From Rhodospirillum sp. (GTDB lineage: Bacteria; Pseudomonadota; Alphaproteobacteria; Dongiales; Dongiaceae), in contig PNKY01000017.1 in assembly GCA_013822765.1 (NCBI GenBank), positions 36,078 to 100,077 of the forward strand: a stretch of 64,000 nucleotides of DNA, in the 5' to 3' direction. Positions 48,271 to 57,864 of this stretch are shown in pieces (within the stretch, counting starts at the first letter, position 1; each line of letters opens with the position of its first letter). The notes beneath the pieces were generated by a model, which was not told the origin of the DNA, did not search any database, and was given only the letters and a program-made list of their open reading frames with translations. A program made the position numbers and the translations under genes.

Positions 48271-49262
48271 TTCGCCGCCTCCGCCACCGGCTTGCGCTGG
48301 AACAGCTGGCCCATCACCTCCTCGATCGGCATGTCCTCGATCGCGATATCCGCCACCGGCACGTCGTTGAGGATGCGCGCTGCGATCGCCGCCACGTTGC
48401 CGCGCGGCGCCAGCAGCTCCGCCGTCAGGCCTTCGACCATGCGCACTGGCGCGAACACCGCCAGCCGTTCCGGCGAGACCGGGTGCGCAAGTTGCAGCTT
48501 CAGCACCTTGTTCGGCGCGCGCTCCGCCACCAGCGCGCTGAGATTGCCGTCGAACACCAGCCGGCCGCCGTCGATCACCAGCACGCGCTCGGCCAGCGCC
48601 TCGACGTCCGCCATGTAGTGCGAGGTCAGGATGACGGCGGCGCCGGTGCGCGCGTTGTAGTCGGCGACGAAGCGGCGCACCGCCTGCTGCATGTTGACGT
48701 CGAGACCGATGGTCGGCTCGTCCAGGAACAGGATCTTCGGCCCGTGCAGCAGCGCGACCGCGAGCTCGCATTTCATGCGCTCGCCGAGGGAGAGCTTGCG
48801 CACCGGCTTGTTCAGCACCGGCTGCAGCTCCAGCATCTCGGTCAGCTCGCCAAGCCGGCTACGGAAATCCTCGTCCGACACGTCGTAGATCGCCTGGTTC
48901 ACCAGGAAGGAATCGCCCGGCGTCATGTCCCAGGCCAGCTGCTGCTTCTGCCCCATCACCATCGTGATGCTCTTCAGGAACGCAGCCTTGCGTTCATGCG
49001 GCGTGAAGCCGAGCACGCTGGCCTTGCCCGAGGTCGGATAGAGCAGGCCCGATAGCACCTTCAACGTTGTGGTCTTGCCCGCGCCATTCGGACCGAGGAA
49101 GCCGACGATCTCGCCCTGCGCGATGTCGAAGCTCACGTCCTTGACCGCCGGCACGATCTGGTATTTGCGCCGCACGAACGAGCGCAAGGAGCCGGCGAGG
49201 CCCGGTTCTTTCTGATGAACCTGGTAGTCCTTGCACAGGTGATCGACGTGGATGATCGACAT
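48267..49262 (-). CDS. ABC-2 exporter ATP-binding protein
   Basis: 331 residues. Walker A GPNGAGKTT, Q-loop MGQKQQLAWDM, signature LSLGERMKCELA and Walker B ILFLDEPTIGLD are complete. The last 80 residues (LAVFAPVRMVEGLTAEL) are the C-terminal regulatory domain of such ATPases. ATG 49262 is chosen; an in-frame start at 49283 is also possible, and neither has a strong ribosome site. First gene of the three-gene exporter operon. Confidence 0.9.
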   Translation of the reverse strand: MSIIHVDHLCKDYQVHQKEPGLAGSLRSFVRRKYQIVPAVKDVSFDIAQGEIVGFLGPNGAGKTTTLKVLSGLLYPTSGKASVLGFTPHERKAAFLKSITMVMGQKQQLAWDMTPGDSFLVNQAIYDVSDEDFRSRLGELTEMLELQPVLNKPVRKLSLGERMKCELAVALLHGPKILFLDEPTIGLDVNMQQAVRRFVADYNARTGAAVILTSHYMADVEALAERVLVIDGGRLVFDGNLSALVAERAPNKVLKLQLAHPVSPERLAVFAPVRMVEGLTAELLAPRGNVAAIAARILNDVPVADIAIEDMPIEEVMGQLFQRKPVAEAAK

Positions 49263-49383
49263 GCGCCAGAGTAGGACCAGCAATTAGGCGAAAATTCAAG
49301 CCGCGCGGGAATTGTGCGCAGGCACAGGAGCGCTATGATGCTCCACCCCCTTTCCCATCATCACAAGAGATCAGGAGTGAAGA

Positions 49384-49737
49384 ATGACGATTAAGCGCTT
49401 CGGCGATGCGACGATGATTGCCGACATGGTCGTGCATGGCGGTCTCGCTTATCTGGCCGGTCAAGTCGCGGAAGATCCGGTCTCGCCCTCGGTCTATGAG
49501 CAGACCAAGAACATCCTGAAGCAGATCGACGACCTGCTGGCGCAGGCCAACTCCGACAAGACCCGCATCCTCAAGACCAACATCTGGCTCTCGGACATCT
49601 CGACCTTCGCGGAGATGAACAAGGCGTGGGGCGAGTGGGTCCCGAAGGGCCAGGCGCCGGCCCGCGCGACGGTCGAGGCCAAGCTCGCCGGCCCGCAATG
49701 GAAGGTCGAGATCATGGTGACGGCCGCCTGCAAGTAG
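49384..49737 (+). CDS. RidA family protein (enamine/imine deaminase)
   Basis: 117 residues. The RidA core is seen: FGDATMIADMVVHGGLAYLA, EQTKNILKQIDDLLA, and the active-site Arg in APARATVEAKLA, followed by WKVEIMVTAA. AGGAGTG precedes the ATG. RidA proteins hydrolyse reactive enamines from amino-acid metabolism in the cytoplasm. It stands alone ahead of lexA. Confidence 0.9.
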   Translation: MTIKRFGDATMIADMVVHGGLAYLAGQVAEDPVSPSVYEQTKNILKQIDDLLAQANSDKTRILKTNIWLSDISTFAEMNKAWGEWVPKGQAPARATVEAKLAGPQWKVEIMVTAACK

Positions 49738-49750
49738 GCTGGCTCCGGGT

Positions 49751-49778
49751 GTTGGGCGTCCCTCGCCGGACGCCCAAC
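49751..49778 (+). terminator. Hairpin after the RidA gene
   Basis: GTTGGGCGTCC (49751-49761) and GGACGCCCAAC (49768-49778) pair perfectly over a short loop, 13 bases after the stop. There is no T run, so it may work as a barrier or as a weak terminator. Confidence 0.5.
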
Positions 49779-49808
49779 AAACGCCTTGACGAGGCGAAAG
49801 AACCAAAA

Positions 49809-49841
49809 TAGAACATCATCCTGTGTTTGTGATTTGTTCTA
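49809..49841. promoter_or_regulatory. Putative LexA (SOS) box upstream of lexA
   Basis: GTTT-GTGATTT-GTTC (49825-49839) matches the alphaproteobacterial SOS direct repeat GTTC-N7-GTTC with one mismatch. It is enclosed by a perfect 7-base inverted pair TAGAACA/TGTTCTA (49809-49815, 49835-49841). It lies about 75 bases before the lexA ATG, the place expected for autoregulation. Confidence 0.75.
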
Positions 49842-49914
49842 TCGCAATCCCTGGTGACCCGGCCTCTCAAAGGCCTCGGACGGCGCCGGAAAGCGGTGGG
49901 GAAACGAGGGTGTC

Positions 49915-50634
49915 ATGCTAACGCGCAAGCAGCGGGAACTCCTGAAATTCATCCAGGAAAAGCTGGGCGAAACCGGTATTTCCCCGTCCTTCGACGAGAT
50001 GAAGGAAGCCCTGGGCCTCAAGTCCAAGTCCGGCGTTCACCGCCTGATTACGGGTCTCGAGGAACGCGGCTTCATCAGGCGCCTGCCGCACCGGGCGCGC
50101 GCCCTCGATGTCGTGCGCCTGCCGGAGGACCAGACGGCTAAGGCCGCCCAGGCCCCCCGTGCGGGCGAGGAACGGCGCGCGGGCCTCAATGTCATCCGCG
50201 GCGACTTCACGCCGTCCCTGCCCGGCGCCGTGGTGGCGGCCCAGCCCAGCAGCGCGCTGCAGCTTCCGCTCTACGGCAAGATCGCGGCCGGCACCCCGAT
50301 CGAGGCGCTGCGCGACCATTCGAGTTCGGTGGATGTCCCGGCCAACCTGGTCGGCCGCGGCGAGCACTATGCCCTCACCGTCGAAGGCGATTCGATGGTC
50401 GATGCCGGAATCCACGACGGCGACATGGTGGTGATCGAACGCTGCGAGACCGCGGAGAACGGTACCATCGTGGTGGCTCTGATCGACAACAGCGAGGTCA
50501 CCTTGAAGCGGCTGCGGCGCAAGGGCGATTCGATCGCGCTCGAGCCCGCCAACCCTGCGCACAAGACGCGCATCTTCGGTCCCGACCGCGTGCGCATCCA
50601 GGGCCGCCTCGTCAGCTTGATGCGGCGCTACTGA
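49915..50634 (+). CDS. lexA: SOS repressor LexA
   Basis: 239 residues, normal for alphaproteobacteria. The N-terminal winged helix (MLTRKQRELLKFIQEKL, SPSFDEMKEALGLKSKSGVH) is joined by a linker to the S24 peptidase domain. The Ala125-Gly126 cleavage site is in GKIAAGTPIE, the nucleophile Ser160 in EGDSMVDAG and the general-base Lys198 in VTLKRL. GAGGGTG precedes the ATG. Its 3' end overlaps the convergent comEC gene by 7 bases. Confidence 0.96.
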   Translation: MLTRKQRELLKFIQEKLGETGISPSFDEMKEALGLKSKSGVHRLITGLEERGFIRRLPHRARALDVVRLPEDQTAKAAQAPRAGEERRAGLNVIRGDFTPSLPGAVVAAQPSSALQLPLYGKIAAGTPIEALRDHSSSVDVPANLVGRGEHYALTVEGDSMVDAGIHDGDMVVIERCETAENGTIVVALIDNSEVTLKRLRRKGDSIALEPANPAHKTRIFGPDRVRIQGRLVSLMRRY

Positions 50635-52871
50635 TCCGTTCCGACGTCGTCGACCGCCAGGGATGGCAGCGCCCATGGGCGCGTGCCGATGATCGATGCT
50701 GCATCGGTGATCTCGATGCCATTGTCGGTCAGATAGACCGCGTGCGCGCCGCGCGCGGCGAGGTTCCTTTGATCGACGGCAGCTTTGGAACATCCGATGG
50801 CGACGGCGCGCGGAATGATCGTCAGCTCAGGTTCGCTGCAGGTGACGGGTGCGTCCGACAGGATCACGCGGACGCGCCCCGCATAGTCGCACGCCGCCTC
50901 ATTGCAGCGCAGCCACACCTCCGATCCATCGAGATCACCGATGTCGTCGAAGCGGATCTGGCCGTTGCGGCGCAGCCAGGTTTCGCGTACCAGCCGTTCT
51001 GCACGGTTTGAGCTGAGGATCAGGTCGCCATCCGGCGTGCGGAATGCCACCAGCTTGCCGCTCGGCGAAACGAGCACATCCGGTCTCGGTACCATCCATG
51101 CTGAGATGATGGCAACAGCGATGGCCACTGCGCCGAGCCCGCGCCAGCGGCCGCGCGCCATGCCGAACCACAACAAGGCTATGCCGACAGCCGGCAGGGC
51201 AAGGGTGGGCATCGAAGGCAGAACGGCAATAGCGCCGGGCCAATCCGCGACCCAATGCGCGACCCACAGCAGCAGGTCGCAGCCCCAGCCCATCGCTTGC
51301 AGCGCCCAGCCTTCGAGGCCGAACGGCATCAGCAGCAGCGAGAGCGCGGCGGTCGGCATAATCCAGAACGCCGTCAACGGCACCGCAATGGCATTGGCGA
51401 AGACGCCGTAGCTCGATAGCCGGTCGAAATGGAACAGCGCGAACGGCAAGGTGGCGAGGCCGGCGATGAAGCTGGTGACGATGGTGGTCGCGAGCCACAA
51501 GCAGGCATTGCCAATGATCGCGAACAGCTTGGCGTCCCAGGTCGCACCTTCGCCCCAGGCTTGCCGACGCGCCGCGAACCACGGGCCGAGCCGTTCGAAC
51601 ACCACGACCAGCGCGAACACCGCGGCGAACGACATCTGGAAGCTGGCGCCGAGCAGCGTCTCCGGCTGGAACATCAGGATCAGCGCGGCCGCCCACGCCA
51701 CCAGCTGCAACGAGATCGGCGAGCGGTCGAGAATGATGGCGAGGAACACCATGCCCCACATCACCAGCGAGCGCTGGGTCGGCGGCGTCCAGCCGGCGAG
51801 GCCGGCATAGAGCACGGCCGCGAGAATTGCGAGGGCAGCCGCCCACTTCTTCACCGGATAGCGCAGCGCGACCCACGGCACGAACGCCAGCGCAAAGCGC
51901 AATCCGAAGAAAAACAAGCCGGCGGCGATCGCGATGTGCAGGCCGGAGATCGACAGCAAGTGCGCCAGGCCGGAATCGCGCATGGCGTTGAGGTCGGCGG
52001 CGCGCAACGCGGTCTGGTCGCCGACCGTCAGCGCGATCGCAATGGCGCCGGTCGATTCCGGTAACTGGCTGCGGATGCTCTGCGCGATCGCCGCGCGCGT
52101 GGCATGGATCCGGTCGGCGATGGCAACGGTGACACGGCCGAAGCGGGTGTCCTCGGGCTCCTTGAGAATCTTCAGGCGGCCATAGCCGAACCCGGTCGCG
52201 CCGAGATCGTCGAAGAACGCCTGACGCCGGAAGTTGAAAGCGCCCGGCTCCGCCGGCCCGGCCGGCGCACTCAGCGTCGCAACACCGCCGACCTTCTGTC
52301 CGATACGCAGCTCCGGCTGCGCGACCACGGTCTTGACGCGAATGCGCGCCGGCGTCGCTTGCCGCGGCAGGTCCTTGATGTCGACCTCGCGCAGCGTGAC
52401 GCGCTGACCCGCGGGCTGCAGCTCGATCTGGTCGATCACGCCGACGAACAAGGCGCGCTCGATCGGCGCCGGCAGCATGCGCCCGTCGAACTGCGCAGTC
52501 CGGATCTGGCCGGCCAGGAAGCCGGCGGCCACGGCCGCGAGCAGAATGCCGACGGCGAGCATCCCGTCGCGCCCGCGGAGCAGCCAGCAGACCGGGACAA
52601 CCGCCGCGAGCGCGACGATGCCCGCCCAGATCGGCGGCTCGACCGGCAAGGCGAAATAGCAGGCGACCCCGGTGCCGAACGCCACCGCCAGCCAGACCGG
52701 CCAAAGACGGCGCTGCTCGGCAAACAGGGTATCAGTCCACTCGCTCAGGTCGGGGTCCCTCCGGCCACACGCGATAGCTGTATCAGACCGGAGCGAGACT
52801 GTCAGTTGCCAAGGGCGCGGCCTATGGCTAAGAACCCCGCAGCGCTCGGCTACCGCGGCGCAAAACACCAT
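50628..52871 (-). CDS. comEC: ComEC/Rec2-type competence membrane channel protein
   Basis: 747 residues if ATG 52871 is used. The start is uncertain: a GGAGGG near 52761 is followed by no in-frame ATG, GTG or TTG, and the first 40 residues are atypical. DUF4131 region (about 60-230), then the Competence domain with LTVGDQTALRAADLNAMRDS, GLAHLLSISGLHIAI, and many membrane helices. The C-terminal 140 residues occupy the place of the metallo-beta-lactamase-like nuclease domain but lack HxHxDH, so nuclease activity is not expected. Family role: DNA passage across the inner membrane. Divergent from gltX. Confidence 0.88.
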   Translation of the reverse strand: MVFCAAVAERCGVLSHRPRPWQLTVSLRSDTAIACGRRDPDLSEWTDTLFAEQRRLWPVWLAVAFGTGVACYFALPVEPPIWAGIVALAAVVPVCWLLRGRDGMLAVGILLAAVAAGFLAGQIRTAQFDGRMLPAPIERALFVGVIDQIELQPAGQRVTLREVDIKDLPRQATPARIRVKTVVAQPELRIGQKVGGVATLSAPAGPAEPGAFNFRRQAFFDDLGATGFGYGRLKILKEPEDTRFGRVTVAIADRIHATRAAIAQSIRSQLPESTGAIAIALTVGDQTALRAADLNAMRDSGLAHLLSISGLHIAIAAGLFFFGLRFALAFVPWVALRYPVKKWAAALAILAAVLYAGLAGWTPPTQRSLVMWGMVFLAIILDRSPISLQLVAWAAALILMFQPETLLGASFQMSFAAVFALVVVFERLGPWFAARRQAWGEGATWDAKLFAIIGNACLWLATTIVTSFIAGLATLPFALFHFDRLSSYGVFANAIAVPLTAFWIMPTAALSLLLMPFGLEGWALQAMGWGCDLLLWVAHWVADWPGAIAVLPSMPTLALPAVGIALLWFGMARGRWRGLGAVAIAVAIISAWMVPRPDVLVSPSGKLVAFRTPDGDLILSSNRAERLVRETWLRRNGQIRFDDIGDLDGSEVWLRCNEAACDYAGRVRVILSDAPVTCSEPELTIIPRAVAIGCSKAAVDQRNLAARGAHAVYLTDNGIEITDAASIIGTRPWALPSLAVDDVGTDQ

Positions 52872-52885
52872 TGGATCGCGATCAC

Positions 52886-54283
52886 ATGACCGTCGTCACC
52901 CGCTTTGCCCCCTCGCCCACCGGGTTTCTCCATATCGGAGGCGCCCGCACGGCGCTGTTCAACTGGCTGTATGCCAAGCACCACGGCGGCATCTTCCGCC
53001 TGCGCATCGAGGACACCGATCGCCAGCGCTCCACCACGGAAGCGATCGAGGCCATCATCGACGGGCTGAAGTGGCTTGGCCTCAACTGGGATGACGAGAC
53101 GGTGTTCCAATTCGCGCGCGCGCCACGCCACGCCGAAGTGGCGATGGAGATGCTGAAGCAGGGCAAGGCCTACTACTGCTACTGCACCCCGGAAGAGCTC
53201 GATCAGATGCGCGAGGCGGCGAAGGCCGCCGGCAAGCCGATGCGCTATGACGGCCGCTGGCGCGACCGCGACCCGAAGGATGCCCCGGCGGGCGTGAAGC
53301 CGGTCGTGCGCCTGAAGGCGCCGACCAGCGGCGAGACGGTCGTGCAGGACAAGGTGCAAGGCGAGGTGCGCGTCGGCAACGAGCAGCTCGACGACATGGT
53401 GCTGCTGCGCAGCGACGGCGCCCCCACCTACATGCATGCGGTGGTGGTCGACGACCACGACATGGGAATCACGGACGTGATCCGCGGCGATGATCACCTG
53501 ACCAACACGTTCCGCCAGCTGCAGATCTACCAGGCGATGGGCTGGACGCCGCCGAGCTTCGCGCACATCCCGCTGATCCACGGGCCGGACGGCGCGAAGC
53601 TGTCCAAGCGACACGGCGCGCTCGGCGTCGAAGCCTATCGTGACATGGGCTATCTGCCCGAGGCGTTGCGCAACTATCTGCTGCGGCTCGGCTGGGGCCA
53701 CGGCGATGACGAGATCATCTCGACCGAGCAGGCGATCCAGTGGTTCGACCTGGATGCGGTCGGCCGCGGTCCGTCGCGCTTCGATTTCGCCAAGCTCGAC
53801 AATCTGAACGGTCACTATCTGCGCCAGACTGCCGATGCGCGCCTCGCGCAGGACGTGGCCCAGCGCTTGGGCGTCGCCGGCGACGCCGCTATCGAGCAGC
53901 GGCTGGCTGTCGGTATGGCCGGCCTGAAGGCGCGCGCCAAGACGCTGAAGGAACTGGCTGACAACTCAAAGTTCTACACGCTGAAGCGGCCGCTGACCCC
54001 GGACGACAAAGCCCGCGCCCAGTTGACAGGCGATGGCTCAAAGGTGCTGAAGGAATTGCGGGCGCAGTTGGCGGCCGCGCCGACCTGGATCGCCGCCGAC
54101 CTGGAGGGTCTGGCACGCACCTTCGCGGAAGCACAGGGCATCAAGCTCGGCCAGGTCGCCCAACCGCTACGCGCCGCGCTCTCCGGAGCGACCACCTCGC
54201 CGCCGATTTTCGAGGTCATGCAAGTGCTTGGCCGCGAGGAAACGCTGGGCCGGATCGACGACGCGGCGGGGGTCGGAGGCTGA
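52886..54283 (+). CDS. gltX: Glutamyl-tRNA synthetase
   Basis: 465 residues. Class I signatures are present: the HIGH-type SPTGFLHIGGARTALFNWL and the KMSKS-type KLSKRHGALGVE, with RIEDTDRQRS and IRGDDHLTNT between them. It attaches glutamate to tRNA-Glu (and perhaps tRNA-Gln) in the cytoplasm. ATG 52886 is used; the frame is open 15 bases further upstream through a TTG. Followed by gltA after about 107 bases. Confidence 0.96.
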   Translation: MTVVTRFAPSPTGFLHIGGARTALFNWLYAKHHGGIFRLRIEDTDRQRSTTEAIEAIIDGLKWLGLNWDDETVFQFARAPRHAEVAMEMLKQGKAYYCYCTPEELDQMREAAKAAGKPMRYDGRWRDRDPKDAPAGVKPVVRLKAPTSGETVVQDKVQGEVRVGNEQLDDMVLLRSDGAPTYMHAVVVDDHDMGITDVIRGDDHLTNTFRQLQIYQAMGWTPPSFAHIPLIHGPDGAKLSKRHGALGVEAYRDMGYLPEALRNYLLRLGWGHGDDEIISTEQAIQWFDLDAVGRGPSRFDFAKLDNLNGHYLRQTADARLAQDVAQRLGVAGDAAIEQRLAVGMAGLKARAKTLKELADNSKFYTLKRPLTPDDKARAQLTGDGSKVLKELRAQLAAAPTWIAADLEGLARTFAEAQGIKLGQVAQPLRAALSGATTSPPIFEVMQVLGREETLGRIDDAAGVGG

Positions 54284-54390
54284 CCGCCCCAGTTATGCTG
54301 CATGGCAAAATAGGTCATCGCGGCATAACATTTTCAATGCTACGGTAGCGTATTAACCTTTTCGTGGCCCCTCTCCGAAGCACCAGGATA

Positions 54391-55812
54391 ATGCCCATGG
54401 CGAAGAACAAGACCCCAGCAAAAGCCAAGTCGACGAAGAGCTCCTCCGCGGCGCTGAAAAGCCAGCCGCCCAAGATCAAAGTGGTCGATTCCAAAATCAC
54501 TCCGCAGCAGCCAAAGGCCTATGCCAACGTCTCGGTGAAGGACACGCGGAACGGCCAAGCGTGGGATCTGCCCATCCTGAAGGGCACCATCGGGCCGGAC
54601 GTGGTGGACGTGCGCAAGCTCTATACCGAGCACGGCCTGTTCACCTACGACCCCGGCTACGGCTCCACCGGCTCGACCCAGTCCGCCATCACCTACATCG
54701 ACGGCGAGGCCGGCGTCCTGATGCATCGCGGCTATCGCATCGAGGAACTGGCGGCCTATGCCGATTTCATGGAGGTCTGCTACCTGCTGCTCGAGGGCGA
54801 GTTGCCCAACGCCCAGCAAAAGGTGGCGTTCGAGAAGGACATCACCTATCACACCATGCTGCACGAGCAGATCACCCGCTTCTTCAGCGGGTTCCGCCGC
54901 GACGCGCATCCGATGGCGGTGATGGTGAGCGTGGTGGGCGCGCTCTCGGCCTTCTATCACGACAGCACCGACATCCACGACCCGCGCCAGCGCATGATCG
55001 CCTCGCACCGCCTGATCGCGAAGGTCCCGACGATCGCGGCGATGGCGTACAAGTATTCGGTCGGCCAGCCCTTCATCTATCCGCGCAACCACCTCTCCTA
55101 CGCCGAGAACTTCCTCTACATGCACTTCGCGGTGCCGGCGGAGGATTACGAGATCAATCCGGTGGTCGCCAAGGCGATGGACAAAATCTTCATCCTGCAC
55201 GCCGACCATGAGCAGAACGCCTCGACCTCGACCGTGCGCATCGCGGGCTCGAGCGGCGCCAATCCGTTTGCCTGCATCGCGGCCGGCATCGCCTCGCTGT
55301 GGGGCCCCGCGCACGGCGGCGCCAACGAGGCTGTGCTCAGCATGCTGCGCCAGATCGGCAGCAAGGACCGCATCCCCGAATTCATCAAGCGCGCCAAGTC
55401 GAAGGACGACAATTTCCGCCTGATGGGCTTCGGCCACCGGGTCTACAAGAATTACGACCCGCGCGCCTCGGTCATGCGCCAGAGCTGCCACGAAGTGCTC
55501 GATGCCCTCGGCAAGCGCGACCAGCCGCTGCTGAAACTCGCCATGGAGCTGGAGCGCATCGCGCTGGAGGACGACTACTTCGTCTCCCACAAGCTGTTCC
55601 CGAACGTCGATTTCTATTCGGGCATCATCCTCGAGGCGATCGGCTTCCCGACCTCGATGTTCACCGTGCTGTTCGCGGTCGCGCGCACCGTCGGCTGGGT
55701 GGCGCAGTGGAAGGAAATGATCGAGGATCCGACCCAGCGCATCGGCCGCCCGCGCCAGCTCTATACCGGCTACGGCGAGCGCCCGTACCTGCCGATCGAA
55801 AAGCGGAAATAA
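54391..55812 (+). CDS. gltA: Citrate synthase, type II
   Basis: 473 residues from ATG 54391 (ATG 54397 also possible). The catalytic residues are in WGPAHGGANE, GFGHRVYKNYDPRA and NVDFYSG (His, His, Asp). The long NADH-regulated type II body begins at about residue 38. Before it is an unusual Lys/Ala/Ser-rich extension (KNKTPAKAKSTKSSSAALKS) that most citrate synthases lack. It condenses oxaloacetate and acetyl-CoA. ilvD follows after 6 bases, a possible co-transcript. Confidence 0.96.
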   Translation: MPMAKNKTPAKAKSTKSSSAALKSQPPKIKVVDSKITPQQPKAYANVSVKDTRNGQAWDLPILKGTIGPDVVDVRKLYTEHGLFTYDPGYGSTGSTQSAITYIDGEAGVLMHRGYRIEELAAYADFMEVCYLLLEGELPNAQQKVAFEKDITYHTMLHEQITRFFSGFRRDAHPMAVMVSVVGALSAFYHDSTDIHDPRQRMIASHRLIAKVPTIAAMAYKYSVGQPFIYPRNHLSYAENFLYMHFAVPAEDYEINPVVAKAMDKIFILHADHEQNASTSTVRIAGSSGANPFACIAAGIASLWGPAHGGANEAVLSMLRQIGSKDRIPEFIKRAKSKDDNFRLMGFGHRVYKNYDPRASVMRQSCHEVLDALGKRDQPLLKLAMELERIALEDDYFVSHKLFPNVDFYSGIILEAIGFPTSMFTVLFAVARTVGWVAQWKEMIEDPTQRIGRPRQLYTGYGERPYLPIEKRK

Positions 55813-55818
55813 CCGATC

Positions 55819-57678
55819 ATGCCAGCATACCGTTCGCGGACCACGACCCACGGCCGTAACCAGGCGGGGGCGCGCGGCCTATGGCGCGCCACCGGCATGA
55901 AGGATTCCGATTTCGGCAAGCCGATCATCGCCGTGGTGAACTCCTTCACCCAGTTCGTGCCCGGCCACGTGCATCTCAAGGACCTCGGCCAGCTGGTCGC
56001 GCGCGAGATCGAAGCGGCGGGCGGCGTCGCCAAGGAGTTCAATACCATCGCGGTCGATGATGGCATCGCCATGGGCCACGACGGCATGCTCTACAGCCTG
56101 CCGTCGCGCGAGCTCATCGCCGACAGCGTCGAATACATGGTGAACGCGCATTGCGCCGACGCGATGGTCTGCATCTCCAACTGCGACAAGATCACGCCCG
56201 GCATGCTGATGGCCGCGCTGCGCATCAACGTGCCCGTCGTGTTCGTATCCGGCGGGCCGATGGAAGCCGGCAAGGTCATCCTGAAAGACAAGGTGGTCGC
56301 GCTCGACCTGGTGGACGCCATGGTGGCGGCCGCCGACGACAAATATACCGACGCCGAAGTCGCGACCATCGAACGATCCGCCTGCCCCACCTGCGGCTCC
56401 TGCTCCGGCATGTTCACCGCCAACTCGATGAACTGCCTGACCGAGGCGCTGGGTCTCTCGCTGCCCGGCAACGGCTCGGTACTGGCGACCCACGCAGATC
56501 GCAAGGCGCTGTTCCTGGAAGCCGGCCGCCTGGTGGTCGACATCACGCGCCGCTACTACGAAGAGAACGACGAGAGCGTGTTGCCGCGCAAGATCGCGAA
56601 CTTCAAGGCGTTCGAGAACGCGATGAGCCTCGACATCGCCATGGGCGGCTCCACCAACACGGTGTTGCATCTGCTGGCGGCGGCGCACGAGGCCGGCGTC
56701 GATTTCACCATGGCCGACATCGACCGGCTGTCGCGCAAGGTGCCCTGCCTGTGCAAGGTGGCGCCTGCCAAGTCGGACGTGCACATGGAAGACGTGCACC
56801 GCGCCGGCGGGATCATGGCGATCCTCGGCGAGCTGGATCGCGCCGGCCTGCTGCATTCCGACACCTCGACCGTGCACAGCAAGACCATCAGCGATGCGCT
56901 CCGGCGCTGGGACATCCGACAGTCCAACAGCGCGAGCGTGCAGCAGTTCTACTTGGCGGCGCCGGGCGGCGTGCCGACGCAGACCGCCTTCAGCCAGAAC
57001 CAGCGCTGGAAGGAGCTCGACCTCGATCGCGCCGGCGGCGTGATCCGCGAGTCCGAGCACGCCTTCTCGCGCGACGGCGGCCTCGCCGTGCTCACGGGCA
57101 ACCTGGCGCTCGAGGGCTGCATCGTGAAGACCGCCGGCGTGGACGAGAGCATCCATGTGTTCGCGGGACCCGCCCGCGTGTTCGAGAGCCAGGACGACGC
57201 CGTCTCCGGCATTCTGCTGGGCCAGGTGAAGAGCGGCGACGTGGTGGTGATCCGCTACGAAGGCCCGCGTGGTGGCCCCGGCATGCAGGAGATGCTCTAT
57301 CCGACCAGTTATCTGAAGTCCAAGGGCCTCGGCAAGGCCTGCGCTCTGATCACCGATGGACGCTTCTCCGGCGGCACCTCCGGCCTCTCCATCGGCCACG
57401 TCTCGCCGGAAGCGGCGGAAGGCGGCTTGATCGCGCTGGTCGAGGACGGCGACCGGATTGAGATCGACATCCCCAACCGCGGCATCACGCTGGCGGTCGC
57501 CGACGCCGTGCTGGCCGAGCGCCGCAAGGCCATGGAGGCGCGCGGCACCACCGCCTGGAAGCCCGCCAGCCGCAAACGAAACGTTTCACCGGCGCTGAAG
57601 GCCTACGCGGCGTTCACAACCAGCGCCGCGCGCGGTGCGGTGCGCGATGTGGAACAGCTGACCAACCGGCCGAACTAG
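55819..57678 (+). CDS. ilvD: Dihydroxy-acid dehydratase
   Basis: 619 residues, the full length of the long bacterial type. Cluster cysteines lie in CISNCDKITPGM and CPTCGSCSGMFTANSMNCL. KEFNTIAVDDGIAMGHDGML, MSLDIAMGGSTNTVLHLLAA and TDGRFSGGTSGLSIGH complete the family pattern. It makes the 2-keto acids of valine and isoleucine synthesis. Starts 6 bases after gltA. Confidence 0.97.
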   Translation: MPAYRSRTTTHGRNQAGARGLWRATGMKDSDFGKPIIAVVNSFTQFVPGHVHLKDLGQLVAREIEAAGGVAKEFNTIAVDDGIAMGHDGMLYSLPSRELIADSVEYMVNAHCADAMVCISNCDKITPGMLMAALRINVPVVFVSGGPMEAGKVILKDKVVALDLVDAMVAAADDKYTDAEVATIERSACPTCGSCSGMFTANSMNCLTEALGLSLPGNGSVLATHADRKALFLEAGRLVVDITRRYYEENDESVLPRKIANFKAFENAMSLDIAMGGSTNTVLHLLAAAHEAGVDFTMADIDRLSRKVPCLCKVAPAKSDVHMEDVHRAGGIMAILGELDRAGLLHSDTSTVHSKTISDALRRWDIRQSNSASVQQFYLAAPGGVPTQTAFSQNQRWKELDLDRAGGVIRESEHAFSRDGGLAVLTGNLALEGCIVKTAGVDESIHVFAGPARVFESQDDAVSGILLGQVKSGDVVVIRYEGPRGGPGMQEMLYPTSYLKSKGLGKACALITDGRFSGGTSGLSIGHVSPEAAEGGLIALVEDGDRIEIDIPNRGITLAVADAVLAERRKAMEARGTTAWKPASRKRNVSPALKAYAAFTTSAARGAVRDVEQLTNRPN

Positions 57679-57864
57679 CTCCGCTTCCACTCCGCCAAGT
57701 CGGCGCAAAACGCGCGCGCTCGCGCGCAAAGTCACCGCCGCGCGCTTGCACTTGGCTCGCAAATCTGCACCAATAACGGGCACCACGTGTATTTGGTTCG
57801 AATGATCACCTAGACCGATCGTCATTCAAGGGGCCGAGGCGATTTCCTCGGTGGGGTGAATGGC

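Noticed and set aside
55879..57399. Minus-strand frame opposite ilvD
   Set aside because: Antisense shadow; composition is typical of reverse reading of GC-rich codons.
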